Positions 22,486 through 30,051 of a stretch of DNA of 30,070 nucleotides are shown here, piece by piece (the first letter of the stretch is position 1; every line of letters starts with the position of its first letter). The notes beneath the pieces were generated by a model that saw only the letters and a list, made by a program, of their open reading frames with translations, did not search any database and was not told where the DNA came from. The DNA comes from CAYYYG01 sp964591375 (GTDB taxonomy: Bacteria; Patescibacteriota; Microgenomatia; UBA1406; GWC2-37-13): positions 1 through 30,070 of the forward strand of contig CAZQAU010000022.1 in NCBI GenBank assembly GCA_964591375.1, written 5' to 3'. The position numbers were made by a program, and so were the translations under genes.

Positions 22486-23367
22486 TTACAAACTGAGTGT
22501 TTTAAGATATGTTTTAAAATCAGCACTAATCTCCGGATGTTGTAATGCTAAGTCAACAACGGTTTTCATATACTCAAGTTTATTACCGGTGTCATAGTAT
22601 TTTCCATTTTGTATTTCTACAGCATATACTGGCACACCATCGTTTCTTAAAAGATTGATAGCATCTGTTAACCAGATTTCTCCGCCTTTGCCTGGCTCTA
22701 ATCGTTTAAGTGCATGAAATATCTCCGGTGGAAGAATATAAGCACCATGAGTTGCAATGTTCGATGGAGCTTCTTCAGGCTCTGGCTTTTCTACTATGCT
22801 TTTTATTTTATAAACATTTTTTTCTCCCGATACGGCTTCGAGATCAGCAATTCCATATCGTTTTAAATCTTCTTTTCTCTCAATTTTTACACCAGATATA
22901 ACTACGCCGCCATATTTTGTATGAACATCAATCATCTGCTGAAGCCGCGGTGGGTTTGAATAAATAAATTCGTCTCCCCATAAAACTGCAAATGGTTCAT
23001 TTTCTATTGCCGGCTCGGCTGCCAGTACAGGTGTACCATTTCCGTAAGGACCTTTTTGACGCACATAAATAAAATTGGCCATTTCAGAAATCTTTTTTAC
23101 TACATCAAGAAGTTTCTCTTTGTTTCCCTGGAGAAGATTCTTTGTTAAATCTTCATCCGGGTTATCAAAATGATCTTCAATAGCTCTTTTATTAGCACCA
23201 GTAACTAAAATAATACTAGCAATTCCTGATGCTACAACCTCTTCAACCACATACTGAATAACTGGTTTATCAACTATTGGTAACATTTCTTTAGGCATCG
23301 CCTTTGTTTGTGGTAAAAACCGTGTGCCGAAACCGGCAGCTGGTATTACTGCTTTTGTGATTTTCAT
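22486..23367 (-). CDS. galU: UTP-glucose-1-phosphate uridylyltransferase
   Basis: 293 residues, making UDP-glucose for envelope polysaccharides and glycosylation. Seen: nucleotide-binding AVIPAAGFGTRFLPQTKAMP (~6-25) with PKEMLPIVDKPVIQYVVEE, ILVTGANKRAIEDHFD, LGDE-equivalent VLWGDEFIYS, KIKSIVEKPEPEEAPSN, GAYILPPEIF, and GKYYDTGNKLEYMKTVV. Full length with all motifs. It shares a unit with the downstream cohesin-like gene, 5 nt away. The promoter is of extended -10 type with a leader of only a few nucleotides. Confidence 0.97.
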   Translation of the reverse strand: MKITKAVIPAAGFGTRFLPQTKAMPKEMLPIVDKPVIQYVVEEVVASGIASIILVTGANKRAIEDHFDNPDEDLTKNLLQGNKEKLLDVVKKISEMANFIYVRQKGPYGNGTPVLAAEPAIENEPFAVLWGDEFIYSNPPRLQQMIDVHTKYGGVVISGVKIERKEDLKRYGIADLEAVSGEKNVYKIKSIVEKPEPEEAPSNIATHGAYILPPEIFHALKRLEPGKGGEIWLTDAINLLRNDGVPVYAVEIQNGKYYDTGNKLEYMKTVVDLALQHPEISADFKTYLKTLSL

Positions 23368-23377
23368 ATGAATCTAT

Positions 23378-23405
23378 ATTATAACAATTTAAAGCGGAAT
23401 CGCAA
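23378..23405 (-). promoter_or_regulatory. galU promoter
   Basis: On the minus strand: TTGCGA (23400-23405), 16-bp spacer, TATAAT (23378-23383) preceded by TGT (extended -10), then 10 nt to the ATG. The leader would be about 3 nt. Confidence 0.6.
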
Positions 23406-23414
23406 TTACTAATA

Positions 23415-23834
23415 TTACTGCGCGAACTGAACGGAGACAGATTGAGGTACTTTAATTTCATTATCTACAGTCACCTCAATAAGAGCAGTGCCAGGTGTAG
23501 TAGAAGTTAAATGGAAGACGGCCATACCTTGCTTATCGGTGACCGTTGTGGATTCTCTAAACAAACCGAGAGAAGTGCTGACAGATACAGTCCTGCCTTC
23601 AATTGGTATAGTTTTTGAGTTGCGAACTATAACAGTAACAGTGCTGGCGGATGTCCCATCGGCTTTCAAGTCATATAGTGGCCATGCCAAAACTCTTGTT
23701 GCTTCTGCGGATGGTATTGTCTCGACCTGAGCCTGAGTAAATCGGGATAATGTGCTGGGAGAAATAGCAATTATGGCGAAAATTGCAAAGAAAAGGAAAA
23801 AAATAGTCATTAAACCAATTAGTTTTTTATCCAT
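23415..23834 (-). CDS. Secreted or membrane-anchored Ig-like (Big_1-type) protein
   Basis: 139 residues. N-terminal membrane segment LIGLMTIFFLFFAIFAIIAI (~5-24) acts as signal or anchor. The remainder is one bacterial Ig-like domain: LKADGTSASTVTVIVRNSKT, PIEGRTVSVSTSLGLF, TVTDKQGMAVFHLTSTTPGT and ALIEVTV. This matches the invasin-type Big_1 pattern (A-D-G-x-x-x-x-T-(V/I)-T-V ... G-x-x-V-x-x-x-T-x-x-G ... T-D-x-x-G-x-A). The function of a single-domain protein is unclear; it may be a structural part of a surface appendage. It lies upstream of galU on the same strand, 47 nt from its start. Confidence 0.7.
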   Translation of the reverse strand: MDKKLIGLMTIFFLFFAIFAIIAISPSTLSRFTQAQVETIPSAEATRVLAWPLYDLKADGTSASTVTVIVRNSKTIPIEGRTVSVSTSLGLFRESTTVTDKQGMAVFHLTSTTPGTALIEVTVDNEIKVPQSVSVQFAQ

Positions 23835-23849
23835 AGATCTTATTTTTTA

Positions 23850-23878
23850 AGAATAGCAGTATGATATACAAATGTCAA
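23850..23878 (-). promoter_or_regulatory. Promoter of the Ig-like gene
   Basis: On the minus strand: TTGACA (23873-23878), 17-bp spacer, TATTCT (23850-23855), 15 nt to the ATG at 23834. Confidence 0.6.
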
Positions 23879-23916
23879 TGTATTTCATCAACTTAAATGA
23901 GAAGCGAAAGGTTTGT

Positions 23917-23922
23917 TACAAT
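23917..23922 (+). promoter_or_regulatory. -10 box of the HAD phosphatase gene (leaderless)
   Basis: TACAAT, 5 nt before the ATG at 23928. No clear -35. The TTG at 23913, an alternative start, lies upstream of this box. Confidence 0.45.
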
Positions 23923-23927
23923 TAAAT

Positions 23928-24563
23928 ATGGTAAAAAACACTATTATTTTTGATTTTGATGGGACACTTGCAGATACCATCCCTTTGATACACACAGTTG
24001 CCAATGAACTGGCTAAAGAATATCGATTCGAAAGAGTCTCCCGGGAAAAATTCGATAGTCTTCGAGATAAAGCCCCGACTGACATCATAAGAGAGTTGAA
24101 AATACCGTTATTAAAGGTGCCATTTATTCTGCATAAAGGTAGACAATTACTGAAGCGGCATATGAAAAATGCAGCATATATTACCGGAATGAAAGAAGTA
24201 CTCCCTGAATTGAAAAGTAAGGGATTAAAAATTGGAATGCTTACTTCCAATTCCCGTGAAAATATTGATATATTTTTGCGTAATTATTCTTTAAAGCTAT
24301 TTGATTTTATTTATACAGAAAATAATATTTTTGGTAAGCAATTTTCATTGCGGAGTATCCTTAAAAAGGAAAAACTCGATCTTCAGAGTACAATTTATGT
24401 TGGAGACGAAGTGCGTGATATTGATGCGTGTCAGGCACTAGAACTTGATGTGATTGCTGTCACATGGGGATTTAATTCGAAGGCATTATTAGAAAAATTT
24501 AAACCTACTTATTTAGCAGAAAATCCGACTGACATTATAAAGATATTACATCCCCTTCCTTAG
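23928..24563 (+). CDS. HAD-family phosphatase, phosphoglycolate phosphatase-like
   Basis: 211 residues starting MVKNTIIFDFDGTLADT. HAD motifs: I DFDGTLAD (~8-15), II MLTSNS (~104-109), III a lysine in the ILKKEKLDL stretch, IV YVGDEVRDIDAC (~158-169). A four-helix cap follows motif I, as in Gph/PGM-beta types. It probably hydrolyses a small phosphorylated metabolite or nucleotide; the substrate is not determined. A frame start five codons earlier (TTG) is upstream of the -10 and is not used. The last 29 bases overlap the tail of the convergent AAA+ gene. Confidence 0.85.
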   Translation: MVKNTIIFDFDGTLADTIPLIHTVANELAKEYRFERVSREKFDSLRDKAPTDIIRELKIPLLKVPFILHKGRQLLKRHMKNAAYITGMKEVLPELKSKGLKIGMLTSNSRENIDIFLRNYSLKLFDFIYTENNIFGKQFSLRSILKKEKLDLQSTIYVGDEVRDIDACQALELDVIAVTWGFNSKALLEKFKPTYLAENPTDIIKILHPLP

Positions 24564-26787
24564 CTTTTCCTTCAAAAATCATTTTTGCTATTTTATCTTC
24601 AATATCTTGTCGCAATATACGTTCCATATCACGTGCACCAAAAGCAGGATCGTAACTTTTTTGTGCGATATTTTCCAATGTCTGATCAGAGATTTTAACT
24701 TTAATTTTGTACATAGATTCGATTTGCTCAATTACCGGGTTCATAAACCGTTTTGCGATTGCAACGATATTGTTTTCTTCCAATGGATGATATGCAACAA
24801 CTCCATCAAATCTGTTTAAAAATTCCGGAGTAAAAATATGTGCTTCAACAAGATGATGAATCAGTTTCTGAGTAAATAATTCGTTATTTGTCTGAATGTC
24901 TGTCTGTTCGGATAACAATTTAAAGATATAATCTGCCCCTGCATTACTTGTTGCAACAATTACTAGGTTTTTACAGTCAACTCGTTTACCATAGCCATCG
25001 GTGAAATATCCTTCGTCTAAAATTGTTAAAAAAATATTTAATAAGTCTTGATCCGCTTTTTCAATCTCATCCAATAATAATACTCCATATGGTTGCTCGC
25101 GAATAGCTTTTGTTAGAAGGCCTGGATTCTGCATTTCCATTGATCCCACAAGTTGTGGTATAGATTGTCTAGTCTGATATGCTGACATGTCAAACCGCAT
25201 AAGGCTTTTATCTGTGTCAAAGAAAACTTCTGCGATTGCTTTGGCAGTCTCCGTTTTACCAACACCTGTTGGTCCAAGAAATAAAAAAGTGGCGATTGGT
25301 TTTTTTCTTTTGCCCATTAATAAAAACGATCTGCGTAAAGCGGAAGCCAATTCCTGTAAGGCTTCCTGCTGAGAAATAATTTTAGTTCGTAGCAGAGCTT
25401 CTAATTTCACAAGTTTGTCTTTCATCTCATTCGTAAGAGTTGTTGGAACATGTGTTTTTTCACTTAATACAATATCTATTACCTGCGGAGTAACAACATT
25501 TTTTTTCACTGTTTGAGTTGTATATACGCAAGCAGTATCAAGTAACTGCATTGCTTTTTCCGGAAATGGTACAGCCGAAATGTAGTAGTCACTTTTATCG
25601 ATAGTTACGCGGATTGTCTCATATGGAATGGTTACGTGAAATCTTCTTTCAAATTCCAGGGCAGTGTCTAGGGTAATTTGAAAAGCCTGTTCTTTATTTA
25701 CTTCGTTAATATCTATTTTAGAAAATTCTTTACTTATCGTGGCATTCGGTGATATATATTTTTCATACAAAAATGGAGTGGTTAGCGCGATAATCTGAAC
25801 TGCAGATTTCCCGAATTTTGTGAAAGGTACTGATAAATCAACACGTCCTTCTCCATGCGAAACATAGGCATCAAAGTTCTCGATTATGATAATAACATTG
25901 CGTGCGGTTGCAGCTTCCATTAATAATTCTTCCATAAATTCTTCACGTTGTTTTTGTTCTAGATACTGTGTAAGAATCTTTTCCATATTCACTTTTAGTA
26001 TGCGCTTATACATTAATAAAGGATTAATTTTTCCTTCATATATTTTTTTAGATAGCGCATCAATAACTGCTTTTCTACCCACGCCTTCCTCCCCTACTAA
26101 AATTACATTTGCCTCCTCGGTTTTTGAAAGAATTCTTTCAATTTGATTTATTTCTTTATCACGACCAATGATATGTTTAATATATGCCTGATATATGGGA
26201 TTGGTTAATTCCTGAGTAAACTCATCAAGAGTGGGAGTATAACCCATTGCCCAATCACGACCGATCGGAGGACTAGACTGTAAGTGTTCCAGTTTCCACC
26301 AATCTTTTTCTTGATAGTATTTTGCGTATATATTTTCAAACCATTGTTCGACGGGTTGAAAGTTATCTTTTATTAACATGTGAGAGTTTATGAAGTTTTG
26401 TTTGTATATTATTTTCTTTTCTTCTTCAGACTTTGAATTGCGGGATTTTATATAAAAGTAAGGTAATAAAAGAAAAAAACCAGTGAATGCCACAGGGAGA
26501 ATAAGCAAATATAATACTAAAATGATTAAGTAAGTAAATAAAACGGTACTACGAATAGTAAAACCCATCCCTCGAGAGACGAGATTAAACCCAAGCCGAT
26601 TAGACCATTCCTGAAAAGAAAAGCCGCGCTCTGTTTTTTGTGCAGTGAGATTTTTCCATGGATCAAATAGAGTTATTAACAGGCTTTGTACGGAAAAATA
26701 ATACGGTAAAAAAATAGCGATGTTCATTATTGCTTCAAGAAAGGAATGAAAGGCAGAATGGTAATAATCAGAGAAATTTTTATTCAT
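24535..26787 (-). CDS. Membrane-anchored Clp/Hsp100-like AAA+ protein with degenerate first ATPase module
   Basis: 750 residues. In place of the Clp N-domain there are hydrophobic segments at ~17-41 and ~80-112 (STVLFTYLIILVLYLLILPV), so the ATPase is membrane-tethered. Module D1 begins near GRDKEINQIERIL (~208). Its Walker A is GEEGVGRKA (232-240), where Clp proteins have GxxGVGKT, and its Walker B is IIIIENFD (299-306), where the acidic pair is DE; both are degenerate. Module D2 is intact: Walker A GPTGVGKT (505-512), Walker B LLLDEIEKA (570-578), sensor 1 Asn615, arginine finger FLNRF (656-660), sensor 2 GARD (717-720). The D2 pore loop normally carrying GYVG is shortened to GSMEMQNPG (548-556), without its aromatic residue. 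There is no M-domain. It may remodel membrane or envelope proteins (inference). Confidence 0.85.
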   Translation of the reverse strand: MNKNFSDYYHSAFHSFLEAIMNIAIFLPYYFSVQSLLITLFDPWKNLTAQKTERGFSFQEWSNRLGFNLVSRGMGFTIRSTVLFTYLIILVLYLLILPVAFTGFFLLLPYFYIKSRNSKSEEEKKIIYKQNFINSHMLIKDNFQPVEQWFENIYAKYYQEKDWWKLEHLQSSPPIGRDWAMGYTPTLDEFTQELTNPIYQAYIKHIIGRDKEINQIERILSKTEEANVILVGEEGVGRKAVIDALSKKIYEGKINPLLMYKRILKVNMEKILTQYLEQKQREEFMEELLMEAATARNVIIIIENFDAYVSHGEGRVDLSVPFTKFGKSAVQIIALTTPFLYEKYISPNATISKEFSKIDINEVNKEQAFQITLDTALEFERRFHVTIPYETIRVTIDKSDYYISAVPFPEKAMQLLDTACVYTTQTVKKNVVTPQVIDIVLSEKTHVPTTLTNEMKDKLVKLEALLRTKIISQQEALQELASALRRSFLLMGKRKKPIATFLFLGPTGVGKTETAKAIAEVFFDTDKSLMRFDMSAYQTRQSIPQLVGSMEMQNPGLLTKAIREQPYGVLLLDEIEKADQDLLNIFLTILDEGYFTDGYGKRVDCKNLVIVATSNAGADYIFKLLSEQTDIQTNNELFTQKLIHHLVEAHIFTPEFLNRFDGVVAYHPLEENNIVAIAKRFMNPVIEQIESMYKIKVKISDQTLENIAQKSYDPAFGARDMERILRQDIEDKIAKMIFEGKAKEGDVISL

Positions 26788-26814
26788 GTATAGTCATTAT
26801 ACAAATAGGAAGAT

Positions 26815-27546
26815 TTAATGTTCAATGGTATCTGTCGAATTATTTTGTGTTGAGTTCAATAACGCACTTGTAGAAGCGGTACTTTGTGTGGGCTCGGGTG
26901 TATTTGTTGGAACCAGAGTCGGGGTGGCTTCGGACTGGTAAATGAAATTTCGTATAAGTCTTACTTCATCGGCAGATCCAATGCTTTTAATCCGTAGTTC
27001 AATTTTTTTGGTACCTGGAGAAAGATTATAAAGACAAATAGATTTATCCATATACTCTGACCAGCTGCCATTATCGAGTTTATAAGACCACATAACCCCA
27101 CAATAATCCTGTTTATTAAATGATATATCTATACATACAGGATTGTTTGTTATAACTTCACTTTCAGCAGGAGAAATTATTGAAACCGGACCAACTTCTT
27201 TTTTACAAATATGGGGTGTAGGTGAATAGTCCTGAGAAATTTTGGCTACAGTAACTTGAGGAATTGGGGTGGCAGAAGTCGAAGCAGATAGTACTGATTT
27301 ATTACTATCAGTAACAGAATCGGAATTAACGGCTACAGGAACGATCTTAATTACTTCAGATACGATAGGACTAGGCGCTTGTTGTACTACGTGATCGGCT
27401 GCTTTAGTTTCGTTTTTATGAGTCAGATTGGAAACATTAGTAACTATTACGGTAATAAGGATAGGAACTGACATAGTAGCTGTTAAAAAGTCTATATACT
27501 GTTTTTTTTCCGGCAAATCCTTTATCCACTCCTTGATATTTTTCAT
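26815..27546 (-). CDS. Membrane-anchored extracytoplasmic protein, unknown function
   Basis: 243 residues from the ATG at 27546; a TTG three codons upstream is the only longer option. Short cytoplasmic N-terminus (IKEWIKDLPEKKQYIDF), one membrane helix (~25-42, MSVPILITVIVTNV), a Ser/Thr/Val-rich linker, and an Ig-like region of about 85 residues: VGPVSIISPAESEVITNNPV, MWSYKLDNGSWSEY, LSPGTKKIELRIKS, with four cysteines (two likely disulfides). The Thr/Pro-rich tail ends without a second anchor. It follows a pattern of domain plus Pro/Thr stalk seen in other surface proteins of this window. Upstream of the AAA+ gene by 27 bp on the same strand, so the two may be functionally linked (inference). 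Confidence 0.65.
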   Translation of the reverse strand: MKNIKEWIKDLPEKKQYIDFLTATMSVPILITVIVTNVSNLTHKNETKAADHVVQQAPSPIVSEVIKIVPVAVNSDSVTDSNKSVLSASTSATPIPQVTVAKISQDYSPTPHICKKEVGPVSIISPAESEVITNNPVCIDISFNKQDYCGVMWSYKLDNGSWSEYMDKSICLYNLSPGTKKIELRIKSIGSADEVRLIRNFIYQSEATPTLVPTNTPEPTQSTASTSALLNSTQNNSTDTIEH

Positions 27547-27555
27547 AACAAACAA

Positions 27556-27833
27556 ATTTTGAAGTAAGGGCAGAATAGTAATTGTAGTTCTTACTTATTT
27601 ATTACATTGTATAGCAAAACGGCACATATATGCAACATGTATTTTAAAAAAAAACAAACAAAAAAAAGCTCTTATAATTTTTTTTTAAATTATTTTTTGT
27701 TTTTTTCAAAAAAAATATTAAAAATCGATAAATAATTAATTTTTATTTAGCCTATCCTGACAATGTTTTGTAAAAGTAAATCTTAAATACTACTTGACAA
27801 ATAATTGATATGACATAATATTAATTTTATATC
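27556..27833. other. AT-rich divergent intergenic region with A- and T-tracts
   Basis: The longest gene-free stretch in the window, between divergent genes. From 27645 to 27745 it is nearly pure A/T, with runs of 7-9 A (A-tracts with CAAACA) and of 6-9 T. It includes a 7-bp inverted repeat ATAATTT/AAATTAT (27674-27680, 27687-27693) with a 6-nt loop. Possible roles: intrinsically bent DNA, UP-element-like activation of flanking promoters, or a nucleoid-protein site. I see no DnaA-box cluster or small gene. Confidence 0.6.
27794..27821 (+). promoter_or_regulatory. Promoter of the BioF2-like gene
   Basis: TTGACA (27794-27799), 16-bp spacer, TAATAT (27816-27821), 12 nt to the ATG at 27834, giving a leader of about 5 nt. 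Confidence 0.65.
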
Positions 27834-28907
27834 ATGGAAATTATTGATTTTATACCGCAAAATAAAGGGGAACTTCAAACAGAATTTTTACAAAATTTGC
27901 ACGATACTGGAATACCACTTCCCTACTTTATACCGAAAATAAAAGAAAATCATTTTTTTTACAAAAATGGTCTTTCTAATATTATTCCCAGACTAAAAGT
28001 AAAGGTGCATTCTGACATGGAAAAATGCTATAAACTATGGCAAACGTTTAGTCACAATAAAACTATATTTGATCTCTGGGATTTTAGATATTCGTGGTAT
28101 CAGGGATATAATTACAAACCACTTTTTTATACTTTATATGAGAATAAGAAACCCTTGGCAGTTTTGCCATTGTGGTTTAGTGAAGTGAGTAAGGAGTATG
28201 AATGGTTTGGCAGTTGGTGGAATGAAGATAATCAATTCTTTTTAAAAGATGAACATTTCCTTGATATTCTGACTAAAATAGCTCCTAATCCAATACTTCT
28301 CAATGCAATTGATGCTAATTTTTATTCTCACAATAGTAAATTTCTATATCCGTTAGTCGAAGACCATCCTAAAAATACCAAAAATATCGGCGGATATAAA
28401 AGAATGGAAGATTACTTGGAAGATTTAAATAAAAAACATCGGTACAATTTTAAATATGATCATAAAAAAATCATGACATTGAATCCAAAAGTGAAGATTC
28501 TGAATGCTAAAAGAAATATCGATCATTTTGAAAAGCTTGTTGCATTAAACACTGCACGTTTGGATGGAGTTAATAGAGAAAAAAGTGATTTATATGAAGA
28601 TTCTGTAAAAAATGCTTTTATTGCGATAATAAAAAACTCCGGTTCATATAAAACTCAGTTTGTAGAGATTTATATTAGAGGAAAGCTGGCAGCAATTGAC
28701 CTGGTTATGATGTATAAAGATACGTATTATCCTTTCATTGGAGGTAATAATATCAAAAAATTTAAAGGAATTGGAAACTTCATTTTATATAACGAATTTG
28801 AAGATGCAATTAAAAAGAAATATAAAGTGGTAGATTGTTTACAAATCGACTACGGATGGAAACATCGTTTTTTTGATCAGCAGAAGTTATATAAACTTGC
28901 CCGATAA
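27834..28907 (+). CDS. BioF2-like (CelD/FemAB-related) GNAT-fold acyltransferase
   Basis: 357 residues. Typical elements: WQTFSHNKTIFDLWDFRYSW near residue 70, a central KPLFYTLYENKKPLAVLPLW, a helix with YKRMEDYLEDLNKKHRYNFK (usual x-(Y/F)-L-x-x-L-x-x-x-x-R-x-x-(I/L)-x-R-x-x-(K/R)), then EIYIRGKLAAIDLVMMYKDT and the ending VVDCLQIDYGWKHRFF (usual F-(D/N)-x-x-x-G). Relatives transfer acyl or aminoacyl groups to cell-wall or polysaccharide substrates; substrate unknown here. No signal peptide. Convergent with the SET pair, 3 nt apart. Confidence 0.75.
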   Translation: MEIIDFIPQNKGELQTEFLQNLHDTGIPLPYFIPKIKENHFFYKNGLSNIIPRLKVKVHSDMEKCYKLWQTFSHNKTIFDLWDFRYSWYQGYNYKPLFYTLYENKKPLAVLPLWFSEVSKEYEWFGSWWNEDNQFFLKDEHFLDILTKIAPNPILLNAIDANFYSHNSKFLYPLVEDHPKNTKNIGGYKRMEDYLEDLNKKHRYNFKYDHKKIMTLNPKVKILNAKRNIDHFEKLVALNTARLDGVNREKSDLYEDSVKNAFIAIIKNSGSYKTQFVEIYIRGKLAAIDLVMMYKDTYYPFIGGNNIKKFKGIGNFILYNEFEDAIKKKYKVVDCLQIDYGWKHRFFDQQKLYKLAR

Positions 28908-28910
28908 TTC

Positions 28911-29312
28911 TTATTCACTAAACGTGCTGTAATCAGTAGTTACTTCTTCTCCTTTGGCGATGTTTTTTATCGCTATGAATTCGTATGTATCGGGATTAAA
29001 CTCTACATTGGGATTATTCGTGTGATTTAAGAAAAACGAAATATCCATACTATTAAGTCCAGAGTCAGGAATATAATACGTATTATTTTCTTTAGCAAAA
29101 AAATCACTGATCATCATTTTTACTTCTGGATCCAAGTTCGTTATTTCATCAGATTTTATGGGAAGAAAATTTACCTTATTACAATTTTTAAATATACTTG
29201 TTCCTTTTTTTATATCTTTAATGGCAAAAACACCTACGCCATGAATCTTTGATATTTTAAGTCGGCAATATATATCATTTTGCAGATGATTTAATAAATC
29301 CTTTTTATTCAT
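28911..29312 (-). CDS. SET-domain methyltransferase, minimal
   Basis: 133 residues, essentially a bare SET domain, which uses S-adenosylmethionine to methylate lysine. Seen: SKIHGVGVFAIKDIKKGTSI (SAM-binding G-x-G at 25-27), FLNHTNNPNVEF with the NH-x3-PN motif (96-102), and AIKNIAKGEEVTTDYS with G-E-E-(L/V)-T-x-D-Y (121-128), which forms the pseudoknot and active-site tyrosine. No post-SET cysteines. It overlaps the end of the upstream SET gene by 8 bp, so the two are translated as a pair. The target is unknown. Confidence 0.85.
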   Translation of the reverse strand: MNKKDLLNHLQNDIYCRLKISKIHGVGVFAIKDIKKGTSIFKNCNKVNFLPIKSDEITNLDPEVKMMISDFFAKENNTYYIPDSGLNSMDISFFLNHTNNPNVEFNPDTYEFIAIKNIAKGEEVTTDYSTFSE

Positions 29313-30051
29313 TATTAAATTTAGAAACTATTAATCCATTTTTAATCCCCATTAGAGTAAAACCTAGTTTACAGTAAATAATCATTTTACCTGTCATTCT
29401 TATGGTATTTCTGATACTAAAAATATTTGGTAATGAGGTTTTATATGATTTTAGTGGTTTTTTTAGTGGCGAACCAAACAAATCATATATCAAATGGTCG
29501 GAGATTTTGGACGGATAACTGTCTAATTTAGGTAATTCGTTTCTATATGGAACTGGTACAGTTTCGGTGTGTTCTTTTTGTTGGACCATGTGCACAAACT
29601 CCATATTCTTTTTTTGTAAATCGGCAGTAGTATTCATAGTGCCGTTGCAAAGTACACTGTTACACCGACATGGGTACATTATCGATGGTTTTTTCGAATC
29701 TGCCGGAGGATCAATCATATACTGGTATGTTAATTCTTCTCCAGGGAATATTTTTCGTAATGCAAAAATAAGGATATGACCTTTATAAGGAAAGGAGTCG
29801 CACGTAGGAACACAGGAATGGTTTAAAACATGCGCACCTATTTTGGACGGATCAGAAGGAACAATTATAGTATCATCATTAAAAAACATGGTATAAGTTG
29901 GACCAATTTTATCTTCCTGATGCGCTGGTAGAAGTGTTCCTAAATAATCGGCTATTACTGTCCCGGGAGCAATGATTTTTGTAGCAAATATTCCCCGATC
30001 TTTTTCCGCTGTGTGTCTAACTTCCCAGGAGTCTTTTGGAATGAGTATCAT
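29305..30051 (-). CDS. SET-domain methyltransferase with post-SET cysteine cluster
   Basis: 248 residues. SET motifs: EKDRGIFATKIIAPGTVIA (16-34; the G-x-G is shifted to DRGIF), HVLNHSCVPTCDSF (74-87, NHSC motif), and FPGEELTYQYM (102-112; the usual D-Y is Q-Y). A post-SET-like zinc site follows: PCRCNSVLCNG (C128, C130, C135). With Cys80 of NHSC, this is the four-Cys arrangement known from eukaryotic SET proteins such as Dim-5. The last ~100 residues have no recognised domain; they include basic stretches (PLKKPLKSYKTSL, RNTIRMTGKMIIYC). A TATTCT box is 8 nt before the ATG, near the window edge. Confidence 0.85.
   Translation of the reverse strand: MILIPKDSWEVRHTAEKDRGIFATKIIAPGTVIADYLGTLLPAHQEDKIGPTYTMFFNDDTIIVPSDPSKIGAHVLNHSCVPTCDSFPYKGHILIFALRKIFPGEELTYQYMIDPPADSKKPSIMYPCRCNSVLCNGTMNTTADLQKKNMEFVHMVQQKEHTETVPVPYRNELPKLDSYPSKISDHLIYDLFGSPLKKPLKSYKTSLPNIFSIRNTIRMTGKMIIYCKLGFTLMGIKNGLIVSKFNNE

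Noticed and set aside
27522..27530. TTATCCACT resembling a DnaA box, possible origin near the AT-rich region
   Set aside because: Single imperfect match inside a coding region, with no cluster and no dnaA or dnaN nearby.
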